A DNA stretch of 42,147 nt, from positions 1 through 42,147 of the forward strand of contig JAZSLS010000150.1 in NCBI GenBank assembly GCA_045535465.1, in the 5' to 3' direction. Positions 1-7,488 of the stretch are shown one piece after another; within the stretch, counting starts at the first letter, position 1; every line of letters starts with the position of its first letter. The notes under the pieces were generated by a model. The model was not told the origin of the DNA. It saw nothing but the letters and a program-made list of their open reading frames with translations, and searched no databases. The stretch is from SIG636 sp045535465. GTDB lineage: Bacteria; Bacillota; Clostridia; Oscillospirales; CAG-382. The position numbers and the translations under genes were made by a program.

Positions 1-1373
1 GTAATCGGAACGCCTGCATCCATAAGTGCAAGGGTAGAGCCGCAAACGGATGCCTGAGAGGTAGAGCCGTTGGAGGAAATAACCTCAGATACAACACGGA
101 TAGCATAGGGGAAGTCCTCTTTGGAAGGAAGTACGGGCTCAAGAGATCTCTCTGCCAAAGCGCCGTGACCTATTTCTCTTCTGCCGGGGCTTCTGGATGC
201 CTTAGCTTCGCCAACGGAGAAGCCAGGCATATTGTAGTGATGCATATAACGCTTGGTATCTTCGGGGTCTATACCGTCAAGAAGCTGCTGCTCCCTGATA
301 GGTGCAAGTGTAGCAACAGAGCAAACCTGAGTTTGACCTCTGGTAAACATACCGGAACCGTGAACACGGGGAAGAAGACTTACCTCAGCGGCAAGAGGAC
401 GTATCTCGTCCATTCTTCTGCCGTCAACACGTTTCTGCTCGGTAAGAAGCCAATGACGAACGATTTTCTTCTGAAGCTTATACATACATTCGTCTATCAT
501 AACCTTGCTATCGGGATAATCTTCCTCAAGCTCAGCATAAATGCGCTCATATATAGGCTGAAGTCTTGCGTCACGAACGCTCTTATCGTCTGTATCAAGA
601 GCAAGCTTAACGTCCTCTGCAACCATTGCCTCAATTCTGTCAAATAAATCGTGGTCAACCTCGCAGGAAGGGTACTCAAACTTGGCCTTGCCAATCTCTG
701 CAACGATGCTGTCAATAAAGTCTATCATAGGCTTTATAACTTCGTGTGCAAGCATAATACCTTCATAAACGGTATCGTCGTCAACTTCCTTAGCGCCGGC
801 TTCAATCATTACTACCTTCTGCTTAGAGGCAGCAACAGTAAGCTCCAGCATATTGTTTTCCTTTTGTTCGGCGGTGGGGTTAACAACCAGCTTGCCATCC
901 ACCAAACCAATGGATGCACCTGCGATAGGGCCATTCCACGGAATGTCGGAAATGGAAAGAGCGATAGACGCACCAATCATACCGGCAATTTCGGGAGAAC
1001 AATCGGGGTCAACGGACATTACCATCAGGTTAAGACAAACGTCGTTTCTCAAATCCTTAGGGAAAAGGGGTCTGATAGGACGGTCAATAACACGGCTGGT
1101 AAGGATGGCACTTTGGCCGGGACGGCCCTCACGTCTGTTCCAGCTGCCGGGAATTCTGCCAACAGAGTACAATCTCTCTTCAAAGTCAACGGAAAGGGGA
1201 AGAAAATCTATCCCGTCACGAGGAGCTTTGGAAGCGGTTGCAGTAGCAAGAATAGCGGTATCGCCATAACGAACAAGACAAGAACCGTTGGCAAGCTGTG
1301 CCATTTTGCCGGTTTCAACTACAAAAGGTCTGCCGGCAAAGGTGGTTTCAAAAACCTTGTACTTTTCAAACAT
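1..1373 (-). CDS. pnp: Polyribonucleotide nucleotidyltransferase (PNPase), 5' part only
   Basis: Partial gene: the ATG is at 1373 and reading continues off the left edge, leaving about 457 N-terminal residues with no stop. PNPase is a phosphorolytic 3'-to-5' exoribonuclease of mRNA turnover in the cytoplasm. Visible are the first RNase PH domain (start MFEKYKVFETTFAGRP, then RVIDRPIRPLFP), the all-helical linker, and the start of the second RNase PH domain with FTRGQTQ and GRREIGHGALAE, which line the phosphate/RNA site. The C-terminal KH and S1 domains lie outside the window. The gene follows rpsO by 16 bases, the classic rpsO-pnp pair, and is presumably co-transcribed from the rpsO promoter. 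Its own ribosome site is weak (AGAGAGAAGA). Identification is secure. Confidence 0.97.
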   Translation of the reverse strand, partial: MFEKYKVFETTFAGRPFVVETGKMAQLANGSCLVRYGDTAILATATASKAPRDGIDFLPLSVDFEERLYSVGRIPGSWNRREGRPGQSAILTSRVIDRPIRPLFPKDLRNDVCLNLMVMSVDPDCSPEIAGMIGASIALSISDIPWNGPIAGASIGLVDGKLVVNPTAEQKENNMLELTVAASKQKVVMIEAGAKEVDDDTVYEGIMLAHEVIKPMIDFIDSIVAEIGKAKFEYPSCEVDHDLFDRIEAMVAEDVKLALDTDDKSVRDARLQPIYERIYAELEEDYPDSKVMIDECMYKLQKKIVRHWLLTEQKRVDGRRMDEIRPLAAEVSLLPRVHGSGMFTRGQTQVCSVATLAPIREQQLLDGIDPEDTKRYMHHYNMPGFSVGEAKASRSPGRREIGHGALAERSLEPVLPSKEDFPYAIRVVSEVISSNGSTSQASVCGSTLALMDAGVPI

Positions 1374-1389
1374 ATTAAAATCTTCTCTC

Positions 1390-1656
1390 TTACTTTCTCA
1401 AACCGAGTCTTTCGATAATGGAACGGTAACGGCTTATATCGTTCTTAATAAGGTAATTAAGGAACTTCTTTCTCTTACCAACCATCTGCTGAAGACCTCT
1501 TCTGGAGTGGTGGTCGTGGGGATTAGCCTTAAGATGCTGAGTAAGGGAATTGATTCTGTTGGTGAGTATAGCGATTTGAACCTCAGGAGAACCTGTGTCA
1601 CCTTCGTGAATTGCATACTCGTTGATAATAGCCTGTTTTGTTTCCTTGGATATCAT
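1390..1656 (-). CDS. rpsO: Small ribosomal subunit protein uS15
   Basis: 88 residues, the standard length for S15, a primary 16S rRNA-binding protein of the 30S subunit. The sequence is canonical: GDTGSPEVQIAILT near residue 20, LKANPHDHHSRRGL in the middle, and a basic C-terminus (ISRYRSIIERLGLRK). The start at 1656 is preceded by GGAGGTGAAACC, a strong ribosome site. It is first in a two-gene unit with pnp and is read from a well-formed promoter about 130 bases upstream. The leader may carry the usual S15 autoregulatory structure, but this was not demonstrated. Confidence 0.98.
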   Translation of the reverse strand: MISKETKQAIINEYAIHEGDTGSPEVQIAILTNRINSLTQHLKANPHDHHSRRGLQQMVGKRKKFLNYLIKNDISRYRSIIERLGLRK

Positions 1657-1792
1657 GGTTTCACCTCCGTAAAATTATGCGGGAAGGCTTGGCAAAAGGC
1701 GGGTGAAGCAGAACGAACAAAGCGCCCCTGTATCCTGTAAACCGAGCCAACCGTATTTATTATGTTATGAGCTTTGTCCCATAACTTTTGCA

Positions 1793-1821
1793 ATAATAAC
1801 ATAAAAATTTGCTTTTGTAAA
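1793..1821 (-). promoter_or_regulatory. Promoter of rpsO-pnp (-35 TTTACA, 17 bp, -10 TATTAT)
   Basis: Reading leftward, TTTACA (1821-1816) and TATTAT (1798-1793) are separated by exactly 17 bases. Transcription would start near 1786, giving a leader of about 130 bases before the rpsO ATG. A 14-base T7A7 tract lies immediately upstream and could act as an UP element. Confidence 0.65.
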
Positions 1822-1822
1822 T

Positions 1823-1840
1823 AGTTTTTTTAAAAAAACT
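1823..1840. repeat. 18-bp perfect palindrome next to the rpsO promoter
   Basis: AGTTTTTTTAAAAAAACT is fully self-complementary. It abuts the upstream side of the rpsO -35 box. It may be an A-tract UP element, an operator, or simply AT-rich promoter DNA. Confidence 0.6.
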
Positions 1841-1887
1841 TTGGTTTTTTTGACTTTTTACAATATTATAATAATATTACATAAAAA

Positions 1888-1925
1888 AATAGTTTTTGGG
1901 AGAATTTTTAGAAACAAAAACTATT
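1888..1925. repeat. 11-bp inverted repeat touching the -35 box of the glycogen operon promoter
   Basis: AATAGTTTTTG (1888-1898) and CAAAAACTATT (1915-1925) are perfectly complementary around a 16-base spacer. The right arm overlaps the first two bases of the TTGCAA -35 element at 1924-1929. The placement suits a repressor or activator site for the operon. A role as a transcribed hairpin is less likely because the site lies upstream of the start point on the plus strand. Confidence 0.6.
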
Positions 1926-1952
1926 GCAAAAGCTTACCCTTTGGTGTATACT
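1924..1952 (+). promoter_or_regulatory. Promoter of WG-repeat/glycogen operon (TTGCAA, 17 bp, TATACT)
   Basis: TTGCAA at 1924-1929 and TATACT at 1947-1952 with a 17-base spacer. Predicted start is near 1959, about 37 bases before the ATG at 1996. The same -35 hexamer with a 17-base spacer recurs at 15565 and 23249, so TTGCAA is a well-used -35 in this genome. Confidence 0.7.
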
Positions 1953-1995
1953 GTCATTTGAATAATGCTGTAAAGGCGGTAGTTTTGGTATCAGT

Positions 1996-3213
1996 ATGAA
2001 AAAATCTTTGCTTACAGGGCTTTTACAATATATCGGTGCGGTGGTTCTTGTTCTTTGCTCCGCCCTTACCGTTTACGCTTTTGATGCAGGCAAGCTTCCT
2101 TTTATGGATGCCGATTATCTTGAAGCAAGAAAGCAAGGGCAACAAAGCGCACCTGTGCCCGAAACGGAGAAAGAGGAGGTAAAGGAGGAAACCGAAACTC
2201 AGGTTGTAACCGCCGCTACCTATGTTGCTTCCTTACCCAAGGCAGATGAAAGCACCGTTCCTTATGTGGGTGTTTACGGTGCCGATAATAATCTTTTTGT
2301 TCTTCGTCCTGTTTCTGCTCTCGGTACTTTGGGCACTGCAAAGCTTCAGGCATCCTGCGGCTTTGTTGTAAAAAGCGAAAATGAAAAAATCGTTTCTGTG
2401 TACGATAATAAGCTAAACGACGTTACAAGTGTCATAAACGGCTGGACTCTTACCTATCTTAGAAATGCCGAGGGTAAGGTGCTGTTTGTAAAGGATGGCG
2501 CACACGCATATCTTGAAAACGGCGCTTTGGTGTCTTGTGACTTTGACGGTGTTAACCTTGACAAGGGTGTATACCTTGAATACCCTTCCTATTACGCAGG
2601 CTATAACACCCAATACACCGTATTTTCGGAAGCTAATCTTTACGGTATGAAAAGAGCAGACGGTACGGTTGTGGTTGAAGCAAAATTTGCTGACGTTTAC
2701 GGAGTTTCCGAGGGCTTCTTTATAGCCGTTGACGGCGATAAAAGGCTTCATCTCTATAAGGAAGACGGTACTTTGGTAAGTAATGAGTATTATGCCTCCG
2801 AAAATGACGGTGTAAACGCTGTTGGCTACTATTTTGTAAGACACGGGCTGACAAGGGCACGCACTGCCGATGGGGTGGAGGTTATGCTTCGTACAGACGG
2901 CACCTTGCTTTCCGTTCCTTCCGGCTTTAGTGTGTGTGCTTATTCCGACGGGGCTGTTTTGTTAAAAAATGGTACGGACTACGGATATATGAGCTATAAC
3001 GGCAGGTGGATAAGCACTCCTGATTATAAGCAGGCTGCTCCTTTTTCCGAAGGCCTTGCCGCAGTATGTGACGCAAACGGCAACTACGGTATGATAGATT
3101 TGCAAGGGAACACGGTAATTCCTCTTGTGTTTACAAGCATAAGCAACTCCTCCGACGGTGTTATAGTGGCTTATGCACAAAAGTATGGTTATTACATTAT
3201 TAATAAGGTATAG
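1996..3213 (+). CDS. Exported/membrane-anchored WG-repeat protein
   Basis: 405 residues. An N-terminal hydrophobic segment (about residues 8-29) acts as a signal or anchor, followed by an acidic Glu-rich linker (about 53-68) and a beta-repeat region of the WG (KWG) type. The clearest repeats are near residues 215-265 (YGMKRADGTVVVEAKF...) and 330-403 (YGYMSYNGRWISTPDY, then YGMIDLQGNTVIPLVF). WG repeats form beta-propeller-like surfaces of unknown ligand; no catalytic motif is visible. It is the first gene after the operon promoter and ends 31 bases before the GlgB-like gene with no strong terminator between, so it is probably co-transcribed with the glycogen genes. The ribosome site AAAGGCGG is rather far (16 bases) from the ATG. 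Function unknown. Confidence 0.8.
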   Translation: MKKSLLTGLLQYIGAVVLVLCSALTVYAFDAGKLPFMDADYLEARKQGQQSAPVPETEKEEVKEETETQVVTAATYVASLPKADESTVPYVGVYGADNNLFVLRPVSALGTLGTAKLQASCGFVVKSENEKIVSVYDNKLNDVTSVINGWTLTYLRNAEGKVLFVKDGAHAYLENGALVSCDFDGVNLDKGVYLEYPSYYAGYNTQYTVFSEANLYGMKRADGTVVVEAKFADVYGVSEGFFIAVDGDKRLHLYKEDGTLVSNEYYASENDGVNAVGYYFVRHGLTRARTADGVEVMLRTDGTLLSVPSGFSVCAYSDGAVLLKNGTDYGYMSYNGRWISTPDYKQAAPFSEGLAAVCDANGNYGMIDLQGNTVIPLVFTSISNSSDGVIVAYAQKYGYYIINKV

Positions 3214-3230
3214 AAACCGCAAAGGTTTCT
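3212..3230 (+). repeat. Small hairpin between the WG-repeat gene and the GlgB-like gene
   Basis: AGAAACC (3212-3218) pairs with GGTTTCT (3224-3230) across a 5-base loop, overlapping the stop codon. It is not followed by a clear T-run, so it is more likely an mRNA-processing or attenuation element than an efficient terminator. Confidence 0.4.
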
Positions 3231-3244
3231 GATGGGTATTTTCC

Positions 3245-5122
3245 ATGGCAAACGATCTTGCATTATACTTGTTTAAACAAGGTACAAACTATAAAGCCTA
3301 TGAGTATTTAGGCGCACACCGTGAAAGCAAGGGTGTTTACACCTTTCGTGTTTGGGCGCCTAATGCCGATGCCGTTTATATAGCGGGCGACTTTAACGGG
3401 TGGAAGGCTGACATACCTATGGAAAACAACGACGGGGTATGGAGCATTACGCTTAAGGGCTTTCCCATAGGCAAGGGTGACAGGTATAAATATATAATTG
3501 AGCGTGACGGTGTTCGTCGTTATAAGGCAGACCCTTATGCGTTCTTTTCCGAAACTATGTCATCCACTGCCTCCAGATTATATAATATTGAAGGCTTTGA
3601 GTGGACCGATAAAGGCTATATGGATTACAGAGCTATGAAGTATACCTGCCTTAAGGATGGGGAAATGCCTTCCGTTCCGATGAATATATACGAGGTTCAT
3701 CTTGGTTCTTGGCAGCGTGGCGCAGACGGCGGCTTTTTGAACTACCGTGAGCTTGCCGACAGGCTTTCCGCTTATGTTAAGCGTATGGGGTATACTCATA
3801 TTGAGCTTTTACCTATTATGGAGCATCCGTTTGATGCCTCTTGGGGGTATCAGATTTGCGGATATTACGCACCAAGCTCCCGCTTTGGCACTCCTCACGA
3901 TTTTATGTATTTTGTTAATAAAATGCACTCCGTAGGCATAGGCGTTATTTTGGATTGGGTTCCCGCTTATTTTCCTAAGGACGCTCACGGTCTTTATGAG
4001 TTTGACGGAGGTCCTCTTTACGAGTATCAAGGTGAAGACAGAAAAGAGCAGAAGAATTGGGACACCCGATGCTTTGACGTGGCAAGGAACGAGGTACAGT
4101 GTTTTCTCATATCCAACGCTATGTTTTGGGCGGATAAATACCATATAGACGGCATTAGAGCTACGGCGCTTAGTCCTATGCTGCACCTTGATTACGGCAG
4201 AAACCCCGGGGAGTGGAATCCTAATCCCGACGGCACAAGCCTTAATATGCAGTCCTATTACTTCTTCCGTAAGCTGGGTAACGAAATGAAAAATTTTTAT
4301 CCCGACGTGTTGCTTATAGCGGAAGAAAACACCGATTATCCCGATATGACCAAAAGGGACGGTCTTTGCTTTGATATGAAGTGGAACGCAAGCTGGGCGC
4401 CGGATACCCTAAAATATATTGAGTACGACCCCTATTACCGCAAGGATATTCACGAGTATCTTACCTATTCGGTACAGTGTGCCTTTGACGAAAGGTTTAT
4501 TATCCCTCTCCATCACGGCGAGCTTGTTCACGGTAAGAAGTCTCTTATAGACAGGATAGCGGGCGACTATTATCAAAAGTTTGCCTGTGCAAGGGCTTAT
4601 TTGGGATATATGATGACTCATCCCGGCAAAAAGCTTATGTTTATGGGCAGTGAATTTGCTCAGTTTAAGGAATGGGACTTTGACAACGAGCTGGAATGGT
4701 TTATGTTAGGCTACGATATGCACGGGAAGTTTCAGTGCTACGTGGCAGACCTTAACGCTTTTTACCTTGAAAATCCCGAGCTTTGGGAGCAGGACAGCAA
4801 TTGGGAAGGCTTTCGCTGGATAGATGCTGACCGCAAGGAAGAAAACACGTTAATATATAACCGTATAGCCAAGAACGGCAGTATGCTGACGGTTATAATC
4901 AATTTTGCACCCGTGCCAAGACGCTATTCCGTACCCGTTAGCGGTGACGGAATGTACCGTGAAGTCTTTACCAGCGACGAGGTTAGATACGGCGGCGGGG
5001 GCATTACCAACAAGGTACCGCAAAGGGCGGTAAAACAATTCGGAGGCCACAGTATAAAAATATCGGTACCCCCTATGGGATTTACCGTAATAAAGAAAAT
5101 TGAAGGGAATGAGAAAGCATGA
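3245..5122 (+). CDS. glgB: GlgB-family protein with degenerate active site (probable branching-enzyme pseudoenzyme)
   Basis: 625 residues, full length for GlgB: an N-terminal CBM48-type module (about 20-105, VWAPNADAVYIAGDFNGW), a GH13 barrel, and a C-terminal beta domain. Overall similarity to branching enzyme is strong (e.g. ASWGYQICGYYAPSSRFG, VHGKKS, GKKLMFMGSEFAQ). However, the residues of catalysis are altered. Region I reads DWVPAYFP (Tyr242 for His). Region II reads GIRATAL where the family has the nucleophile in G-x-R-x-D-A (Thr307 for Asp). Region IV reads LHHGELVHG where the family has SHDE (Gly425 for Asp). The acid/base Glu360 (IAEENTDYP) and Arg305 remain. Family knowledge says the Asp nucleophile and the second Asp are essential, so it should not branch glucan. 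I infer a glycogen-binding or regulatory role. The stop overlaps the glgC start by ATGA. Confidence 0.9.
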   Translation: MANDLALYLFKQGTNYKAYEYLGAHRESKGVYTFRVWAPNADAVYIAGDFNGWKADIPMENNDGVWSITLKGFPIGKGDRYKYIIERDGVRRYKADPYAFFSETMSSTASRLYNIEGFEWTDKGYMDYRAMKYTCLKDGEMPSVPMNIYEVHLGSWQRGADGGFLNYRELADRLSAYVKRMGYTHIELLPIMEHPFDASWGYQICGYYAPSSRFGTPHDFMYFVNKMHSVGIGVILDWVPAYFPKDAHGLYEFDGGPLYEYQGEDRKEQKNWDTRCFDVARNEVQCFLISNAMFWADKYHIDGIRATALSPMLHLDYGRNPGEWNPNPDGTSLNMQSYYFFRKLGNEMKNFYPDVLLIAEENTDYPDMTKRDGLCFDMKWNASWAPDTLKYIEYDPYYRKDIHEYLTYSVQCAFDERFIIPLHHGELVHGKKSLIDRIAGDYYQKFACARAYLGYMMTHPGKKLMFMGSEFAQFKEWDFDNELEWFMLGYDMHGKFQCYVADLNAFYLENPELWEQDSNWEGFRWIDADRKEENTLIYNRIAKNGSMLTVIINFAPVPRRYSVPVSGDGMYREVFTSDEVRYGGGGITNKVPQRAVKQFGGHSIKISVPPMGFTVIKKIEGNEKA

Positions 5123-6339
5123 TTAAAAAGAAAGAATGTGTAGCAATGCTTCTTGCAGGTGGACAGGGAAGTAGGCTTTATCTGCTTACTCAGCGTGTTG
5201 CCAAGCCTGCGGTATCCTTTGGCAGCAAGTATAGAATTATCGACTTTACCCTCTCCAACTGTATTAATTCGGGTATTGACACCGTAGGTGTGCTTACTCA
5301 GTATCAGCCTTTGGCTTTAAATGAATACATAGGTAACGGTCAGCCTTGGGATATGGACCGTACCTTTGGCGGTGTAACCGTTTTGCCTCCTTATCAGGGG
5401 CAAAAGCGAGCAGATTGGTATAAGGGTACTGCAAACGCTATATATCAGAACCTGCATTTTCTTGATAAATATGACCCCGACTACGTGGTTGTTCTTTCCG
5501 GTGACCATATTTATAAGATGGATTACAGTGCTATGGTTGACTATCATAAGAGAATGGGCGCAGCTTGCACCATAGCGGTTATAGACGTTCCTCTTTCCGA
5601 AGCAAGCCGCTTTGGTATAATGAATACTAACGACGACTTTAGCGTTTATGAGTTTGAGGAGAAGCCCAAGAATCCCAAGAGCACAAAGGCTTCTATGGGT
5701 GTTTACGTGTTCTCCAAGGATAAGCTATATGAATATCTTATAGCTGACGAGGCTAATGAAAACAGCGATAACGACTTTGGTAAGAACATTATTCCTGCAA
5801 TGCTCGGCGCAGGTGAAAAGCTTTTTGCATATCCCTTTAAGGGCTATTGGAAGGACGTTGGTACCATAGACTCCCTTTGGGAAGCTAATATGGATCTTTT
5901 GGGTGACAGGCCTTCTCTTAACCTTAATAATCCCAGCTGGCGTATTTTTGCCAGACACGCATCCAACCCGCCTCATTTTCTGGGCTACGGCGCTACCGTT
6001 GAAAACAGCCTTATAACAGGAGGCTGTGAGATATACGGTACCGTTATCAACAGCGTGCTTTCGGGCGGCGTTAAGGTAGCTAAGGGCGCAGTCGTTAAGG
6101 ACAGCGTTATTATGCGTGACTGTATAATTTCCGAAAACGCCTGCGTTGAGTATTCTATTATGGATAGCGGTACCACCGTTGGTGTTAACGCCCGTGTAGG
6201 CTCTTCCAAAGAAAGCGGAGAGGGTATTGCCCTTATAGGCTCTGATCTCGATATAAAAGCAGGTACGGTTATTCCCGGCGGTGTTCGTGCGGATGAAGCG
6301 TATCTTGCGGAACTTTTAGCTGCTAAGGAGGGTGAATAA
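5119..6339 (+). CDS. glgC: Glucose-1-phosphate adenylyltransferase, catalytic subunit
   Basis: 406 residues. Makes ADP-glucose from ATP and glucose 1-phosphate, the committing step of glycogen synthesis in the cytoplasm. The N-terminal nucleotidyltransferase domain has LLAGGQGSRL (residues 11-20), KPAVSFGSKYRIIDFTLSN, the metal-binding SGDHIYKMDY, and FEEKPKNPKS. From about residue 290 a left-handed beta-helix follows (repeating hexapeptides such as GYGATVENSLITGG, AKGAVVKDSVIM) that carries allosteric control in this family. Translationally coupled to the preceding GlgB-like gene by a 4-base overlap and followed 3 bases later by glgD, its usual partner in Firmicutes. Confidence 0.96.
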   Translation: MIKKKECVAMLLAGGQGSRLYLLTQRVAKPAVSFGSKYRIIDFTLSNCINSGIDTVGVLTQYQPLALNEYIGNGQPWDMDRTFGGVTVLPPYQGQKRADWYKGTANAIYQNLHFLDKYDPDYVVVLSGDHIYKMDYSAMVDYHKRMGAACTIAVIDVPLSEASRFGIMNTNDDFSVYEFEEKPKNPKSTKASMGVYVFSKDKLYEYLIADEANENSDNDFGKNIIPAMLGAGEKLFAYPFKGYWKDVGTIDSLWEANMDLLGDRPSLNLNNPSWRIFARHASNPPHFLGYGATVENSLITGGCEIYGTVINSVLSGGVKVAKGAVVKDSVIMRDCIISENACVEYSIMDSGTTVGVNARVGSSKESGEGIALIGSDLDIKAGTVIPGGVRADEAYLAELLAAKEGE

Positions 6340-6342
6340 GCT

Positions 6343-7473
6343 ATGGCAAGTGTAGTAGGTATTATCTTTTCAAATATTCACGACCATAACGTAAGCGAGC
6401 TTACCAGAAGAAGAACTATGGCAAGCGTTCCTTTCGGTTGCAGATATCGTCTTATAGATTTCACTCTTTCCAATATTGTAAACTCCGGTATAACTCACGT
6501 CGGCGTGGTTACCCATTACAACTATCAGTCTCTTATGGACCACATCGGTACAGGTAAGGATTGGGACCTTGCACGCAGAAGCGGCGGTATTAAGATACTT
6601 CCACCTTATATAACTGCTTTTGCAAGCGCTCAGAACTCTCTTTACAACACCCGTCTTGAGGCTGTAAAAAATATGATAGAGTTCGTTTCCTGCTGCAACG
6701 AGGAATACGTGCTTCTTTCCGACTGTGACGTTGTTTGCAATATCGACTTCAACGAGATAATCAACGCACATATCGACAGCGGTGCGGATATCACCGTTGC
6801 CGTAAAACGTATGTATATCACTCCCGACGTGAGACATTACGAGGTTGTTGACTCCGATGCGGAAGGCCGTATAACTGATGTTTCTGAGTGTAACGGTATT
6901 ATTTCCGGTTATCGTGACGTTAACCTTAACATTATGGTAATGCGCAGAAAGTATCTTGAAAACGTTATTCTTGATTCGGCTGCTCACGGTTATTCCAGCT
7001 TTACTAAGGATATAATAGGTCGTAATCTGGATAACAGCGACTTCAGGGTTTACCGTTACGACAGCTATTTTGCAACCATAAACTCTCTTACCGACTACTA
7101 TATGTGTAATATGGATTTGCTCAGCTCTTCCGCAAGGGATAGCCTTTTCAACGTTAAAAACCGTCCTGTTTACACTAAGATTCGCAACTCCAGCCCTACA
7201 ATTTACGAAGAGGGCAGCAACGTACGCAACTCTCTTATCGCTGACGGCTGTATTATTCACGGTACGGTAGAAAACTCTATACTTTTCCGTGGTGTAAAGG
7301 TGGGTAAAAACACCGTTATAAAGAACTCCATAATAATGCAGGACACTCTTATAGGTGAAAACGCAAGCCTTAACTGCGTAATAACCGATAAGGATGTGGT
7401 TATACGTGACGGCAGAGTTCTTTCCGGTCACGAAACCAGACCCTTCTTTATAGATAAACTTACGGTGGTTTAA
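6343..7473 (+). CDS. glgD: GlgD, non-catalytic partner of ADP-glucose pyrophosphorylase
   Basis: 376 residues, homologous to GlgC but lacking the GGxGxRL nucleotide-binding loop: the N-terminus reads ASVVGIIFSNIHDHNVSELT and then resumes the family pattern at PFGCRYRLIDFTLSN. It retains LLSDCDVVCNIDF in place of the metal motif and a C-terminal beta-helix (about 285-376). In Firmicutes GlgD associates with GlgC and raises its activity, with little or no activity alone. The ribosome site AAGGAGGGTG lies just upstream; only 3 bases separate it from glgC. Together with the degenerate GlgB it makes two presumed non-catalytic members in one operon. Confidence 0.94.
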   Translation: MASVVGIIFSNIHDHNVSELTRRRTMASVPFGCRYRLIDFTLSNIVNSGITHVGVVTHYNYQSLMDHIGTGKDWDLARRSGGIKILPPYITAFASAQNSLYNTRLEAVKNMIEFVSCCNEEYVLLSDCDVVCNIDFNEIINAHIDSGADITVAVKRMYITPDVRHYEVVDSDAEGRITDVSECNGIISGYRDVNLNIMVMRRKYLENVILDSAAHGYSSFTKDIIGRNLDNSDFRVYRYDSYFATINSLTDYYMCNMDLLSSSARDSLFNVKNRPVYTKIRNSSPTIYEEGSNVRNSLIADGCIIHGTVENSILFRGVKVGKNTVIKNSIIMQDTLIGENASLNCVITDKDVVIRDGRVLSGHETRPFFIDKLTVV

Positions 7474-7488
7474 CGGGAGGTGTACTCA

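Larger units (their letters stand above)
1657..1995. other. Divergent intergenic region rpsO / glycogen operon
   Basis: 339 bases without a gene, very AT-rich in the centre. It holds the leftward rpsO promoter, the rightward promoter of the WG-repeat/glycogen operon, a long rpsO leader, and several symmetric elements: a 6-bp inverted repeat in the rpsO leader (1764-1769 with 1780-1785), an 18-bp perfect palindrome at 1823-1840, and an 11-bp inverted repeat at 1888-1925. The motif AAATAGTTTTT occurs at 1819-1829 and 1887-1897, and its inverted core at 1916-1925. Confidence 0.8.

Noticed and set aside
651..1418. Open frame of 255 codons on the plus strand at the left end.
   Set aside because: It lies antisense to pnp, whose translation matches PNPase throughout.
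3245..5122. The GlgB substitutions as sequencing errors or a decaying pseudogene.
   Set aside because: The frame is intact over 625 codons, other conserved motifs are preserved, the ATGA coupling to glgC is kept, and the changes fall at separate codons with multi-base differences.
6370..7431. Long open frame of 353 codons antisense to glgD.
   Set aside because: It is a shadow of glgD: composition is low in charge pattern and no ribosome site or family similarity is seen. Similar antisense frames opposite glgP, wecE, the phosphatase and the GDPD were dropped for the same reason.
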